Shown here piece after piece: positions 21,546-30,481 of a stretch of 64,000 nucleotides of DNA (position 1 is its first letter; the number at the start of each line of letters is the position of its first letter). Source of the DNA: Halomonas jincaotanensis (GTDB lineage Bacteria > Pseudomonadota > Gammaproteobacteria > Pseudomonadales > Halomonadaceae); contig NZ_JAHCLU010000004.1 of assembly GCF_018448785.1 (NCBI RefSeq), positions 62,001 to 126,000 on the forward strand, written 5' to 3'. The notes beneath the pieces were generated by a model that had not been told where the DNA came from, searched no databases, and saw nothing but the letters and a program-made list of their open reading frames with translations. A program made the translations under genes and the position numbers.

Positions 21546-22160
21546 ATGCTGATTGGTTACATGCGTGTATCCAAAGCGGACGGCTCCCAAGCCACCGACT
21601 TGCAGCGCGACGCGCTAAGCGCCGCCGGCGTCGAACCGGCGCATCTCTATGAAGACCAGGCGTCCGGTAAGCGCGAGGACCGCCTCGGCCTGTCGAGCTG
21701 CCTGAAAGCACTCCGGCCAGGAGACACCTTGGTCGTGTGGAAGCTGGACCGACTCGGGCGCGACCTGCGCCATCTGATCAATACCGTCCATGACCTGACC
21801 GGACGCGGCATCGGCCTGAAGGTGCTGACCGGCCATGGTGCGGCCATCGACACCACTACTGCCGCTGGAAAGCTGGTGTTCGGGATCTTTGCGGCCTTAT
21901 CTGAATTCGAGCGCGAGCTGATCGCCGAACGCACCATAGCTGGGCTGGCGTCAGCGCGGGCACGGGGCCGAAAAGGCGGGCGACCTTACAAGATGACGGC
22001 CCCCAAATTGCGCCTGGCGATGGCCAGCATGGGGCAACCGGAAACCAAGGTCGACGACTTGTGCCAGGAACTTGGGATTACCCGGCAGACGCTCTACCGG
22101 CATGTGTCTCCCAAGGGCGAACTGCGGCGAGACGGATTAAAGCTGCTCTCCCGCAGTTAA
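21546..22160 (+). CDS. Serine recombinase (resolvase/invertase family)
   Basis: A 204-residue serine recombinase. The catalytic serine is S9 in GYMRVSKADGSQ. The conserved arginine region WKLDRLGRDLRHLI, the E-helix stretch and AALSEFERELIAERT follow. The C-terminal HTH (DLCQELGITRQTLYRH, about 170-185) binds DNA. Size and layout match Tn3-type resolvases and DNA invertases, which cut paired res or hix sites. It sits directly behind a res-like palindrome at the left end of the island. A homologous C-terminal fragment lies at 28049-28162. No transposase of the Tn3 type is present. Confidence 0.92.
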   Translation: MLIGYMRVSKADGSQATDLQRDALSAAGVEPAHLYEDQASGKREDRLGLSSCLKALRPGDTLVVWKLDRLGRDLRHLINTVHDLTGRGIGLKVLTGHGAAIDTTTAAGKLVFGIFAALSEFERELIAERTIAGLASARARGRKGGRPYKMTAPKLRLAMASMGQPETKVDDLCQELGITRQTLYRHVSPKGELRRDGLKLLSRS

Positions 22161-22265
22161 GCTGCATAATTGGCGACGACCTGAAACGGTCAGCGGTTCA
22201 ATTCGGCGACGATCCAATTGCCGGTGTCGACCCGAAGCCGTCATTTACAACTGAGATCAAATCAA

Positions 22266-23027
22266 ATGTCGGAGTATGTCTTTCGATGCACAGTGTCAGG
22301 ACTTCGGGAGCCTCAGTCGGCTCTTCTCGAGCAGGCCGGCTGTCGCGTCTCTGGGGAAGCAGTCGAGTTTAACTTGACGCGCTCGAGCGACGAGAACAGT
22401 GATGAATTTCGTGATCGAGGAGCGCAGTGGATTGGCCGAGAACTGTCGCGAGTAAATGCCCTCACCGGAAAGCTCCTCAAAGCAACGTCCTTGCACGCTG
22501 ACCCTTCCCCCGGCGCAATGACTGCAAACGTCGCAGCGGCATGGGACCATCAAGTTCAGATGCCGCCCAGCCACTCTGGCTGGTCGAACGATGCTATCGA
22601 ATTCAGGCTCTCGGCATGGGACATCGCACGTCACACGGACGATCCCGTTCTACGCTTAGTAATGCTTGACAGCATCTGTGAGTCGGCAGCTGTGCCTCAA
22701 GATTGGACTGACCACTTAACGTGGCCACCTCGCTTCGCAGAGGTTCGTCTTATTCGCAATCTCCTTGTTCATGGCAGCATGACGCCCGGAGGCCAGGTAC
22801 GTCAGTATCTCGCAAGGTGCACGTCGTCCATTCCAATCAATAGATGCACGGGGCGACACAAACACCTCGAGTTAGCTCGCATGCGGTCCCCTTACCTTAT
22901 GTCCGCCGTATGGCAAATTATAATCAACGACTGCGTTGGCGATCAGATTGATTTGCACTGTGCGCAGACCGCCGCACTGACAGGCATCTTGCTGCTCGAC
23001 CGAGGGCCCTATCCGATCGAAAGCTAA
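22266..23027 (+). CDS. Uncharacterised protein with HEPN-like RNxxxH motif
   Basis: I do not recognise this 253-residue protein. The start at 22266 (MSEYVFRCTVSGL) was chosen because the preceding 16 in-frame codons look non-coding. It is soluble and rather helical. Residues 158-170 read AEVRLIRNLLVHG: R164, N165 and H169 form the R-N-x3-H pattern of HEPN ribonuclease domains, placed in a helix-like stretch as in that fold. Its base composition is visibly less GC-rich than the core genes. It lies between the resolvase and the large STAND ATPase gene on the same strand. HEPN proteins often act as RNA-cutting effectors in defence or toxin systems, but that role here is inference from one motif. 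Confidence 0.55.
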   Translation: MSEYVFRCTVSGLREPQSALLEQAGCRVSGEAVEFNLTRSSDENSDEFRDRGAQWIGRELSRVNALTGKLLKATSLHADPSPGAMTANVAAAWDHQVQMPPSHSGWSNDAIEFRLSAWDIARHTDDPVLRLVMLDSICESAAVPQDWTDHLTWPPRFAEVRLIRNLLVHGSMTPGGQVRQYLARCTSSIPINRCTGRHKHLELARMRSPYLMSAVWQIIINDCVGDQIDLHCAQTAALTGILLLDRGPYPIES

Positions 23028-23295
23028 TCGGCTATTGATACGGCCGGTCATGGAGTTGTGAGTGGCGCTACCCACTGCACCAACTGCATGGCGAGAAGCT
23101 AGGAACGTACAGTGAGCTTCTGCTCGTGGCCGGTAAGAGTGCTTTAGTCCTATGCTGATGGACTAGGTGAGACAGCTGACGACTAAAAGTGGGCATACTG
23201 GAAAATGCTGCAGTCGCATTTATCTGTGTTAGCCTGCCGAGGCAAACTTGATTTGTAGGGAAGTCAGTGGATTATAGCTAGAAGAGCGGGCGAGA

Positions 23296-26200
23296 ATGGC
23301 TGTTCTAAGAACCGACATCGAAAGGGCTCTCGATGAACTCGCCTCGCAGGAGGAGGGGATGCTTTTTCAGGGGCTGGCGGTAGTACTCGGCAAGAAGCAT
23401 TGGCCCGAACTCATTGCACGCCAGCGCAAGAAGGATCTCGGTCTCGATGCCTACGCGCCCTCAAGCTTGACGCCGGAGAGGATTGGTAAGGGACTCGCCG
23501 CCTCGATCACGCCGACGCTAAGGAAGGTTTCTGACGACGCGGCGACCGCCAAGAAGAACTTTCCTGACCTAGGGATGCTCCTCTTTGTAACGTCCGCCAA
23601 AGTCGGCAACGCCGACCGAAAGCGATGGGAAGAGGCAATTCAGAATGACCACGGGGTTGAACTTCACATCATCGAGCGCGAGGAAATCATCACGCTAATG
23701 CTGATGCCGGAGAACGCCTCGCTTCGGGCCAGCTTCTTCCACCTCGATATCGATGCCGAACCGCAGGTCGCGGACCTCATTTTCAGAGCGAGACGCGCGG
23801 CCGACGCCGTCACGCGAACTTGGGCCGGCAAGACGAAAGGACATCCGCTAATCGATCTCACAGCGGTGCGGCTGGAGCCGAATGGCGCGGAGTCTGCCGA
23901 CGCGCTGTCGCTTGACCAGATCGACCAGGCGCTCTCGCAGGGCCGCCGCATCGTTCTCGAAGGGCCCGCCGGCCGGGGAAAGACCACGACGCTGATACAG
24001 CTCGCGCAACGCGTGCGTACCGCTGGTACACCGTTCATCGTCGAACTTCCGGCGTGGACGTCATCTCGCCGACGAATTCTTGAGTACATTGCCGGCATGC
24101 CTGCGTTCCAGGCCGAAGGTCTCACAGCCGCCGACCTCGCGCGCGTGCAGCAGGCGGAACCGTTCCTGTTGTTGTTGAACGGCTGGAATGAAATTGCGGA
24201 GTCGAATTCCGCGCACGCGAACGAGGCACTCCGGGAGCTCGAACGGGATTTTCCGAGCGCGGGCATCATCGTCGCAACCCGAACTCACCACTTGACGCCG
24301 CCGCTTCCAGGTGCATTGAGGCTGAGGTTGTTGCGCCTTCGGCGCGTGCAGCGGGCAGCCTATCTGACGGCCCGTCTTGGCGCGCGAGTCGCCGAACTTC
24401 GCACCCGCATCGATGCCGACCCGTCGCTCGACGAGCTGACCCGCACGCCGTTCATCCTCTCGGAAGTCGCGTCGCTGTTTGAAGCCGGCGCCGATTTTCC
24501 CTCCACGAAGATCGGCATTATTGCCCAGGTTCTTCGCCTGCAAGAACAACGAGACGAACACAGAAACGCACTGCAATCAGCCCCGGTCTTCGGCGAACAA
24601 ACCGAGTACCTGAAAGCCCTTGCAACTGAGATGACCCGCCGCGGTGCGGTGGCATTGCCCGAGGCTGATGCCCGCGCTGTCGTTGCTGCCGTAGCACGAG
24701 AGCTTGCGCACCTTGGCCAGATCGAGCCGGTGGGAGCGCCGGCGGTCCTCACGACGCTCACGGCGCACCACGTTCTCGAGCGCGTTGACTATCCGGTAAC
24801 GGCGTTTCAATTCGAGCATCAGCAACTGCAGGAGTACTGCGCTGCGCTCAATGTCCGCACGCGGCTTCTCGACCTGCTGGAAGATGACTGCGACGCGACC
24901 AGCCGTTTCACGGCCGACTACGTGAACGATCCGGCATGGGCCGAACCGCTGCGCATGATCGCCGAGACGTTTGCCGAGCAGACCGGCGACGGCGAAATCG
25001 CCAGGCGAAACACCCGCGCCGGCGGGAATCTGGTGGAGATGGCGCTCGCCGTCGACCTCGTATTTGCCGCCGAGCTCGGGCAGCTTTGCGGCACAGCCGT
25101 CTGGAATGAAGTTCGCACGGCCGTCGGCGAGTGCATCCGCGCCGTCTACGCGATCTGCGACGGCAGCTTTCGGCAGTATGCCATCGCCGCCATGCTCGCC
25201 ACCGGCGCGGACGACTTCTGCGACATCATCGTGCCAATTCTGTCGGGACAAGACCAGCAAACGCGACTTAGCACGTACCGGCTCTGGCCGGACATCCAGG
25301 CCTCGTCGCTTGGACCGAACTGGCGCGAACAGGTGAGCGGCTGGAGCGAAGAGGCGCGAACGGATTTCGTCTCCGAATTGCTTCATCATCGTGTCGATGG
25401 CGAGATTGCGGCCTTCGCTGCGGCGGATGACAGTATCGCGGTGAAGAAGGCGGCGGTCTCCGGCCTCATGTGGACCGGGTCTGACGACGCGCTGACCCGC
25501 GTCCTCGACTCGATGGATGCGCAGACATTCGAGGAGGTTGCGCGCCAAAACACCGACCGCATGCCCGCGGTCCTCAGACCCAAGACGATGGCCGCGATGC
25601 GGAAAATCATCGAGAGCACTACGGACCATCCCGCGCGTCTGCGAACCGTGCTCGATTTGATCGATTTCGGCGAGACAGGGCTAGACAGCAGCATCAAGGA
25701 TGCGATGGCGGCGCTGTCCGGCGGCGACATGCGCAATCTGGGTTCGCACTACATCCAGCCGGCACTCGAGCACCTGCGTAAAACCGATCCCGCCTGGGTG
25801 AGCGAGTGGGTGGCCATCCAGATTGCCGAAGGCGTCTTCTACGAACACGAGTATTGGTTGCCGTTTGCGACCGTCATTCCCGACAGCCTCGTCGAGAAAT
25901 ACCTGCAACGCCTCGAGAACGAAGACCTCAATAACGGGCACTTCGGCGGCATGATTTCCATCATTGCCGCGCGCTCAGACGCCAACCTTGCGGCGCGCGT
26001 GTTTGCGAAACTGCGCGAGCTGCGGCGTAAGGTGGATGCGGAGCCCGGCGTACGGCACGAACTCGAGTTGCAGATAATGAGGCAGCTGGAAGTCGTGTTC
26101 CGCCGCCTTCCCGACGATATCGTCGCGGCCGGTGTCCTCTTGTCCGTCACCAGCGGCGATCCGCTCGACATCAAAGTCGCGGTCGGCCTTCTGAGCAGGG

Positions 26201-27804
26201 TCGCCAGGTCCGACGTGGAACCTCTGCGCATCACCGACGACGACCTGAAGGCACGCCTTCGCGCCTACCTGAAAAGTAGCGTCGATGTCGTCCTGCGCCA
26301 AGACGACTTCAACGGCGAGGTGAAAGCCAACCTGGCCTCGTCGATCGCCCAAGTCGGAAAGCCCGAAGACATGGCGGACCTGGTGAGGCTCATCTGCGCC
26401 GACATCGAACGGGTACGCCGCGGCCGGGCCGCGCATGCAGCCGGCGATCGCGGACCGCTCGGCAATGGCGGCATCATGACCTGTGCCCGTCGGCACATCG
26501 TCGCCGTCATGCACCTCAACGCGGCCGGTGCCGAGCAGGTACTCATTGAACTGCTTCCCGAGCCGGAATACCGCTCCGAGGCGGCCGCCGCGATGGCGCG
26601 CGACTTCGTGCCGAAGTCGGAGCGTCCCTTCGGCCGGACGTTCCGCTACGACTTGATGTGGGCCGCACGCGAAGGCCGCACTCCGCCGCCCGGCGACGAC
26701 CAGCAGCGCAAACGGTTCGCCGCCGCTATCCATGCCGGACTCAAGCGCCTGCGAGAACAGAACCCAGACGGGAGACCCGCCGCTGGCGTGAAAGAGCTCG
26801 CAAGGGCGCTTGCTGCAATTGACGGTCGCGATTCCGCTGAGGTCGTGCTCGATGTAATTGCCATGCCAGGCCAATGGGACCACTACACCTGCCTCGACGC
26901 CGCCGATCGCCTGTTGATGGCGGGTGTCGTCTTGCCTGCGGCCATTGCGTTCGCTCTGGTCGATTCCATCGTAGAGCGGACAGAGAGTTGGATGCAGGAT
27001 TCAGACAGACACCTTCTGCGCCGCATCCTCGCGCTCTGCCCGTTCGTCGACGACCCGGCCGCCGGGATCGCCAAGATGCGCGACGTGCTTGGCAAGCGGC
27101 GATTGCGAGGGTATGAACTGCGCGAGCTTGTCACCGCTCTCGGCGAGAGCCGATCGGATGCCGCCGTCGATCTCCTGTACGAGCTCGCATCCGATGTACC
27201 GACGTTCGAGCAGTGCGAGGACAATTTCATCAATGCCTACGCTGCACTCGACACGCCGCGCGCGCATGAGCTACTCGTGGGTTTTGTCGATCCGGATATT
27301 CGCGGCATCGCGCTGACGCGCCGTCCTCACCACAAGGACGTGCTGGTCGCACGGCTCGCGGAGCTTACCCAGCGCAGGCCCGAGGCGGCCGCGCGGCTGC
27401 GGAATTTGTGTGAACTCGACCTGCCGGAACTCAATCGGCACGTCATCTCGAAGGTGATGAACTGGCTCAGAACGCCCGAAGCCCTCGCGGGAAATCTGAG
27501 CCTGATCGATGACGCTAAGCCCTCGCCGGTGCCGCAAGGCATCTGGGACCAACTCGAAAGTGCTTTCGTCGAGCGACGACCCTATGGGCAAAATCCCAAC
27601 GTCTTCACGCAACACGCACGCACGTCGAACGAACTGCGCGTCCGACTTTTCAGAATGGCGGTTGAGGACGAAAAACGACGGAAGTCGGCCTGCATGCTTC
27701 TCGGCCAAATTGAGGAATGGCGTCTGGAGTATGGCAGGCCGAGAGATGAGCCGCGTCACCCTGATTTTGAATCAGGCCAATCTTGGCCACCCGAGGAGCC
27801 CTGA
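23296..27804 (+). CDS. STAND/NACHT-type ATPase with N-terminal nuclease-like domain and helical-repeat C-terminus (candidate anti-phage sensor)
   Basis: A 1502-residue protein. Residues 20-135 look like a restriction-endonuclease-type fold: KKDLGLDAY at 45-53 then a strand (AASIT) and LLFVTSAKV. The E-x-K expected after the aspartate is not seen. A NACHT-like ATPase follows with Walker A GPAGRGKTT (223-231), Walker B LLLLNGWNE (291-299), VATRTHH (326-332) and the winged-helix signature FEHQQLQEYCAA (506-517). From about 520 to the end it is a long run of helical, HEAT-like repeats. Nuclease-ATPase-repeat layout is that of Avs and bacterial NACHT immune sensors, where the repeats recognise a phage protein. 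Function is inferred. Confidence 0.75.
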   Translation: MAVLRTDIERALDELASQEEGMLFQGLAVVLGKKHWPELIARQRKKDLGLDAYAPSSLTPERIGKGLAASITPTLRKVSDDAATAKKNFPDLGMLLFVTSAKVGNADRKRWEEAIQNDHGVELHIIEREEIITLMLMPENASLRASFFHLDIDAEPQVADLIFRARRAADAVTRTWAGKTKGHPLIDLTAVRLEPNGAESADALSLDQIDQALSQGRRIVLEGPAGRGKTTTLIQLAQRVRTAGTPFIVELPAWTSSRRRILEYIAGMPAFQAEGLTAADLARVQQAEPFLLLLNGWNEIAESNSAHANEALRELERDFPSAGIIVATRTHHLTPPLPGALRLRLLRLRRVQRAAYLTARLGARVAELRTRIDADPSLDELTRTPFILSEVASLFEAGADFPSTKIGIIAQVLRLQEQRDEHRNALQSAPVFGEQTEYLKALATEMTRRGAVALPEADARAVVAAVARELAHLGQIEPVGAPAVLTTLTAHHVLERVDYPVTAFQFEHQQLQEYCAALNVRTRLLDLLEDDCDATSRFTADYVNDPAWAEPLRMIAETFAEQTGDGEIARRNTRAGGNLVEMALAVDLVFAAELGQLCGTAVWNEVRTAVGECIRAVYAICDGSFRQYAIAAMLATGADDFCDIIVPILSGQDQQTRLSTYRLWPDIQASSLGPNWREQVSGWSEEARTDFVSELLHHRVDGEIAAFAAADDSIAVKKAAVSGLMWTGSDDALTRVLDSMDAQTFEEVARQNTDRMPAVLRPKTMAAMRKIIESTTDHPARLRTVLDLIDFGETGLDSSIKDAMAALSGGDMRNLGSHYIQPALEHLRKTDPAWVSEWVAIQIAEGVFYEHEYWLPFATVIPDSLVEKYLQRLENEDLNNGHFGGMISIIAARSDANLAARVFAKLRELRRKVDAEPGVRHELELQIMRQLEVVFRRLPDDIVAAGVLLSVTSGDPLDIKVAVGLLSRVARSDVEPLRITDDDLKARLRAYLKSSVDVVLRQDDFNGEVKANLASSIAQVGKPEDMADLVRLICADIERVRRGRAAHAAGDRGPLGNGGIMTCARRHIVAVMHLNAAGAEQVLIELLPEPEYRSEAAAAMARDFVPKSERPFGRTFRYDLMWAAREGRTPPPGDDQQRKRFAAAIHAGLKRLREQNPDGRPAAGVKELARALAAIDGRDSAEVVLDVIAMPGQWDHYTCLDAADRLLMAGVVLPAAIAFALVDSIVERTESWMQDSDRHLLRRILALCPFVDDPAAGIAKMRDVLGKRRLRGYELRELVTALGESRSDAAVDLLYELASDVPTFEQCEDNFINAYAALDTPRAHELLVGFVDPDIRGIALTRRPHHKDVLVARLAELTQRRPEAAARLRNLCELDLPELNRHVISKVMNWLRTPEALAGNLSLIDDAKPSPVPQGIWDQLESAFVERRPYGQNPNVFTQHARTSNELRVRLFRMAVEDEKRRKSACMLLGQIEEWRLEYGRPRDEPRHPDFESGQSWPPEEP

Positions 27805-28048
27805 CGTTCCTCCTTGATCTAAGGAACATGAGACATAGGGTGCGCCCCCCTTTACACGTTTCTAGGGCAAACAAAAGCTTTCAGACCGACTCGCTTCGCT
27901 TGCGGCTGAAGCTGAGGTTAGTAAATATCAAATTTTTCTAAACTTCAGTTTTTGACCGGCTGCCGCCCTCGTTGCCTTATGGATTCCTCCCTCCGCTGCC
28001 GTGGTGCATTCGGCTTCTGAGTGTTCTGTGCAGCCGTATTCTGAAAAT
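27805..28048. other. Non-coding stretch between the STAND gene and the resolvase remnant
   Basis: AT-richer than the genes around it. A hairpin (AGCT/TCAG at 27876-27884 with CTGA/AGCT at 27906-27913) could terminate the STAND transcript. With the remnant and the tail to 28261, the gene-free distance before the helicase stop is 457 bases. Nothing else could be recognised. Confidence 0.4.
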
Positions 28049-28162
28049 GACATCGGTGATCTCTGCCAAGAGCTGGGCATCACGCGGCAGACACTGTACC
28101 GGCACCTTTCTCCTCAAGGAGAGCTACGCACGGATGGGGCGAAGCTGCTTGCTCGAACATAG
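28049..28162 (+). pseudogene. C-terminal fragment of a second serine resolvase
   Basis: The frame reads DIGDLCQELGITRQTLYRHL and ends with KLLART and a stop. This is the HTH end of a serine resolvase, about 80 percent identical over 35 residues to the end of the intact resolvase at 21546-22160 (7 differences). The catalytic domain is absent and the upstream frame is unrelated. The fragment is not a recent duplicate, since the two copies have diverged. It marks an old recombination or deletion junction next to the cargo genes. Confidence 0.8.
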
Positions 28163-28261
28163 GAGCTCGGCCGAGAGGTACGGGTGGGGCAAAATTTATG
28201 ACCGCATATGAGTCACTTCTGATGGCCATTGACACCAGAAAGCGCTGACTGTCGGCTCTCA

Positions 28262-30481
28262 TTAAATATCAAGGATATGCCTTTGCTCCATGTGGTGTGA
28301 CTCCTTCAAAAGCCCAGGCAGCGAAACGTACCGTCGTGCGGCAGAGGCCGGTGCGAGAATGCTTGCGGCCGCTGCCTCCCGATTCCCGATCAGCACGACC
28401 TGATCCACCGCACGGGTGATCGCGGTGTAGATCAGGGCCTGATCGAGCAGGCGCGACCGACGAATCGGCACGATGACTCGCTGGAACTGCGACCCCTGCG
28501 ACTTGTGAACGGTGATGGCATAGGCGTGGCTGAGCGATTCAAGCTGCGTAGTCTTCAGGGTGTATTCAATGCCCTCGAAATCGACCTTGCAGCAGTCACT
28601 CTCTGCACCCTCAACGGGCAGCGCTTCAATGATCCGGCCCAGCGAGCCGTTGCGCAGCCCAAGCGTGTAGTCGTTCTTGGTAAAGATGATCAGGTCACCG
28701 ACCTTGAGCGGCACGTACTCAAGTGTCCTGGCGGGCACCACGCCGAATTGGGAGTCAGCGCAGTACACTGGCGTGTCGTCACGCCGATAGCGCTCATGCA
28801 GGCGTTGATTCAGGTGCTTCACACCGCCCGGGTTGCTGCGCGTGGTTGAGAGGATTTGAACGTGGTAGTCGGCACCGCTGCCGCCAAGCTCCGCGTAGAG
28901 CCCCGCCACGGCTTCATCGAGCGCGTTTTCCGGACAATCGATAAACGACACTCCACTGCCCCGGCCCTGGTAGGCCGCGTACTCGGGCAGCGTATGCCCG
29001 CGTACGGCCGCGGCAACCGGCAGAATCCCGCTGGCATCCGACTGCCGCTTGACCACTTTCAGCTCCGTCTGGGCAACTGCCGGGTGACCGGCGAGTGCGT
29101 GCAGCACAAGGCCAGGGCCAATGGGCGGGAGCTGGCTTGGGTCGCCGACCAAGATCAGTCGCGTGCCAGGCGGGATGTGGCGCAGGAGCCGATAGAAGAT
29201 AATGGCATCCACCATCGACACCTCATCGACGATGACCACCGCATCACTACCAAGCGGCACTTCGGAAACCCGCGCGAAAAAGGCGGCGATCGTGCAACTC
29301 TCACGCCCCGTGGCCTCCTGCATGCGCTGCGCGGCACGACCCGCCAGCGCAAGCTGATAGATGGCCACGCCGGGCTGCACGGCCTCCAGCGCCTCGTAGA
29401 GGGCCTTAAGCACCGTGGTCTTGCCGGTGCCTGCGCCGCCCAGGATTAGGCTGAGACAGGCGCTCACGCTGCACAGTACGGCCTGGCGCTGCTCGGACGA
29501 GAGTGCGAAGCCCTGCGTGCGCTCATAATAGTGGATGGCCGCCTCCATCGCGCCGTGATCAACCTCGCCAGTCGCGAAGATCGACGCCTGTTGAGCCACT
29601 TCGCCAGCGGTCATGCACGTGAGACGCTGAGCGATCTCAAGCTCGATCAGATAGGTGCCGGTTGGCTGGTAAAGGTCACCCACCTTGCGGTACTGACTGC
29701 TCCCGCCGGTGACCAGCGCCTGCTCAGCTAGATCGGTGTCACCGAGCAGCGTCTTGAGTCGACGTTTGACATCTTTTTCCGGCAAACAGGTGTGGCCGTC
29801 CTTGAGCCCCCGGTAAAGCGTCTCCTCGACCGCTGCTTCAAGTCGCCTCGGATCATCTTCGGTCACGCTGAATCGGTGTTGCGCCAGGGCATCCACCGTC
29901 TTCCAGCGCACTTCGAAACTGATCAGTGCATAGGGGTTGGCCTCGATCTTCTCCCGCGCCTTATCGGCATAACAGTCGACGATCTTCTGACCGATCCGCC
30001 GCTGCATGTCCATCTGGTCGAGCCAGAGCAGCGTCTGCGCGACTTGGTATTTCTTAAAGGCATGGCACAGCAGATCAGCCGCTTCGGGGCTGACAACAGC
30101 GCTCAGGGCGTCTATGTCCTTCTGCTCGATCAGCGACACCAGATCAGGCCCGAAGCAATCGTAGAGCTTCTGTGCCTTGACCTGGCCCACGCCCGGGATG
30201 TCAGGACAACCGGCAATCCAGGTGATCATGTTGTTGCCCGAGGGTCTCAGTAGTTCGGCGTGCGTCGCATCGATCTGCTGCTCTTGCTGGTAGGTGCTCA
30301 CTGAACCGCGCAGCGCCCAGCGCTGGCCTTTGCCGGGGAAGGATGCGTCGGGGATCAGCGTCCAGCTACAGCGCGCCACGTACCGCCGACCTTTGGTATC
30401 GACACCGGCCATGATGACTCCGCCGCGCGCCCCGCGACTCAGGATGGACGTGATGGTCAGTTCGACCGAGAGATCTGTCAT
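28262..30481 (-). CDS. RecD2-like SF1B DNA helicase of the island
   Basis: A 739-residue ATP-dependent 5'-3' helicase of the RecD/TraA/RecD2 group. An N-terminal region with a helix-hairpin-helix (CPDIPGVGQVKAQKL, about 92-106) precedes the motor: Walker A GGAGTGKTT (348-356), Walker B VIVDEVSM (416-423), motif III LVGDPSQLPPIG (444-455), and late motifs ITVHKSQGSQ and IYTAITRA. There are no RecB or RecC partners. Its start overlaps the stop of the gene upstream by four bases (ATGA), so it is translated with the recombinase operon. It likely helps the element process or replicate DNA during movement; that is inference. Confidence 0.85.
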   Translation of the reverse strand: MTDLSVELTITSILSRGARGGVIMAGVDTKGRRYVARCSWTLIPDASFPGKGQRWALRGSVSTYQQEQQIDATHAELLRPSGNNMITWIAGCPDIPGVGQVKAQKLYDCFGPDLVSLIEQKDIDALSAVVSPEAADLLCHAFKKYQVAQTLLWLDQMDMQRRIGQKIVDCYADKAREKIEANPYALISFEVRWKTVDALAQHRFSVTEDDPRRLEAAVEETLYRGLKDGHTCLPEKDVKRRLKTLLGDTDLAEQALVTGGSSQYRKVGDLYQPTGTYLIELEIAQRLTCMTAGEVAQQASIFATGEVDHGAMEAAIHYYERTQGFALSSEQRQAVLCSVSACLSLILGGAGTGKTTVLKALYEALEAVQPGVAIYQLALAGRAAQRMQEATGRESCTIAAFFARVSEVPLGSDAVVIVDEVSMVDAIIFYRLLRHIPPGTRLILVGDPSQLPPIGPGLVLHALAGHPAVAQTELKVVKRQSDASGILPVAAAVRGHTLPEYAAYQGRGSGVSFIDCPENALDEAVAGLYAELGGSGADYHVQILSTTRSNPGGVKHLNQRLHERYRRDDTPVYCADSQFGVVPARTLEYVPLKVGDLIIFTKNDYTLGLRNGSLGRIIEALPVEGAESDCCKVDFEGIEYTLKTTQLESLSHAYAITVHKSQGSQFQRVIVPIRRSRLLDQALIYTAITRAVDQVVLIGNREAAAASILAPASAARRYVSLPGLLKESHHMEQRHILDI

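Noticed and set aside
21546..22160. Complete Tn3-family transposon
   Set aside because: A resolvase and a res-like site are present but no Tn3 transposase gene or 38-bp terminal inverted repeats were found.
28028..28162. Short GTG-started gene of about 44 codons containing only a resolvase HTH
   Set aside because: The sequence before DIGDLC shows no coding character or ribosome binding site, and the match begins in the middle of a known protein. A truncated remnant is the simpler reading.
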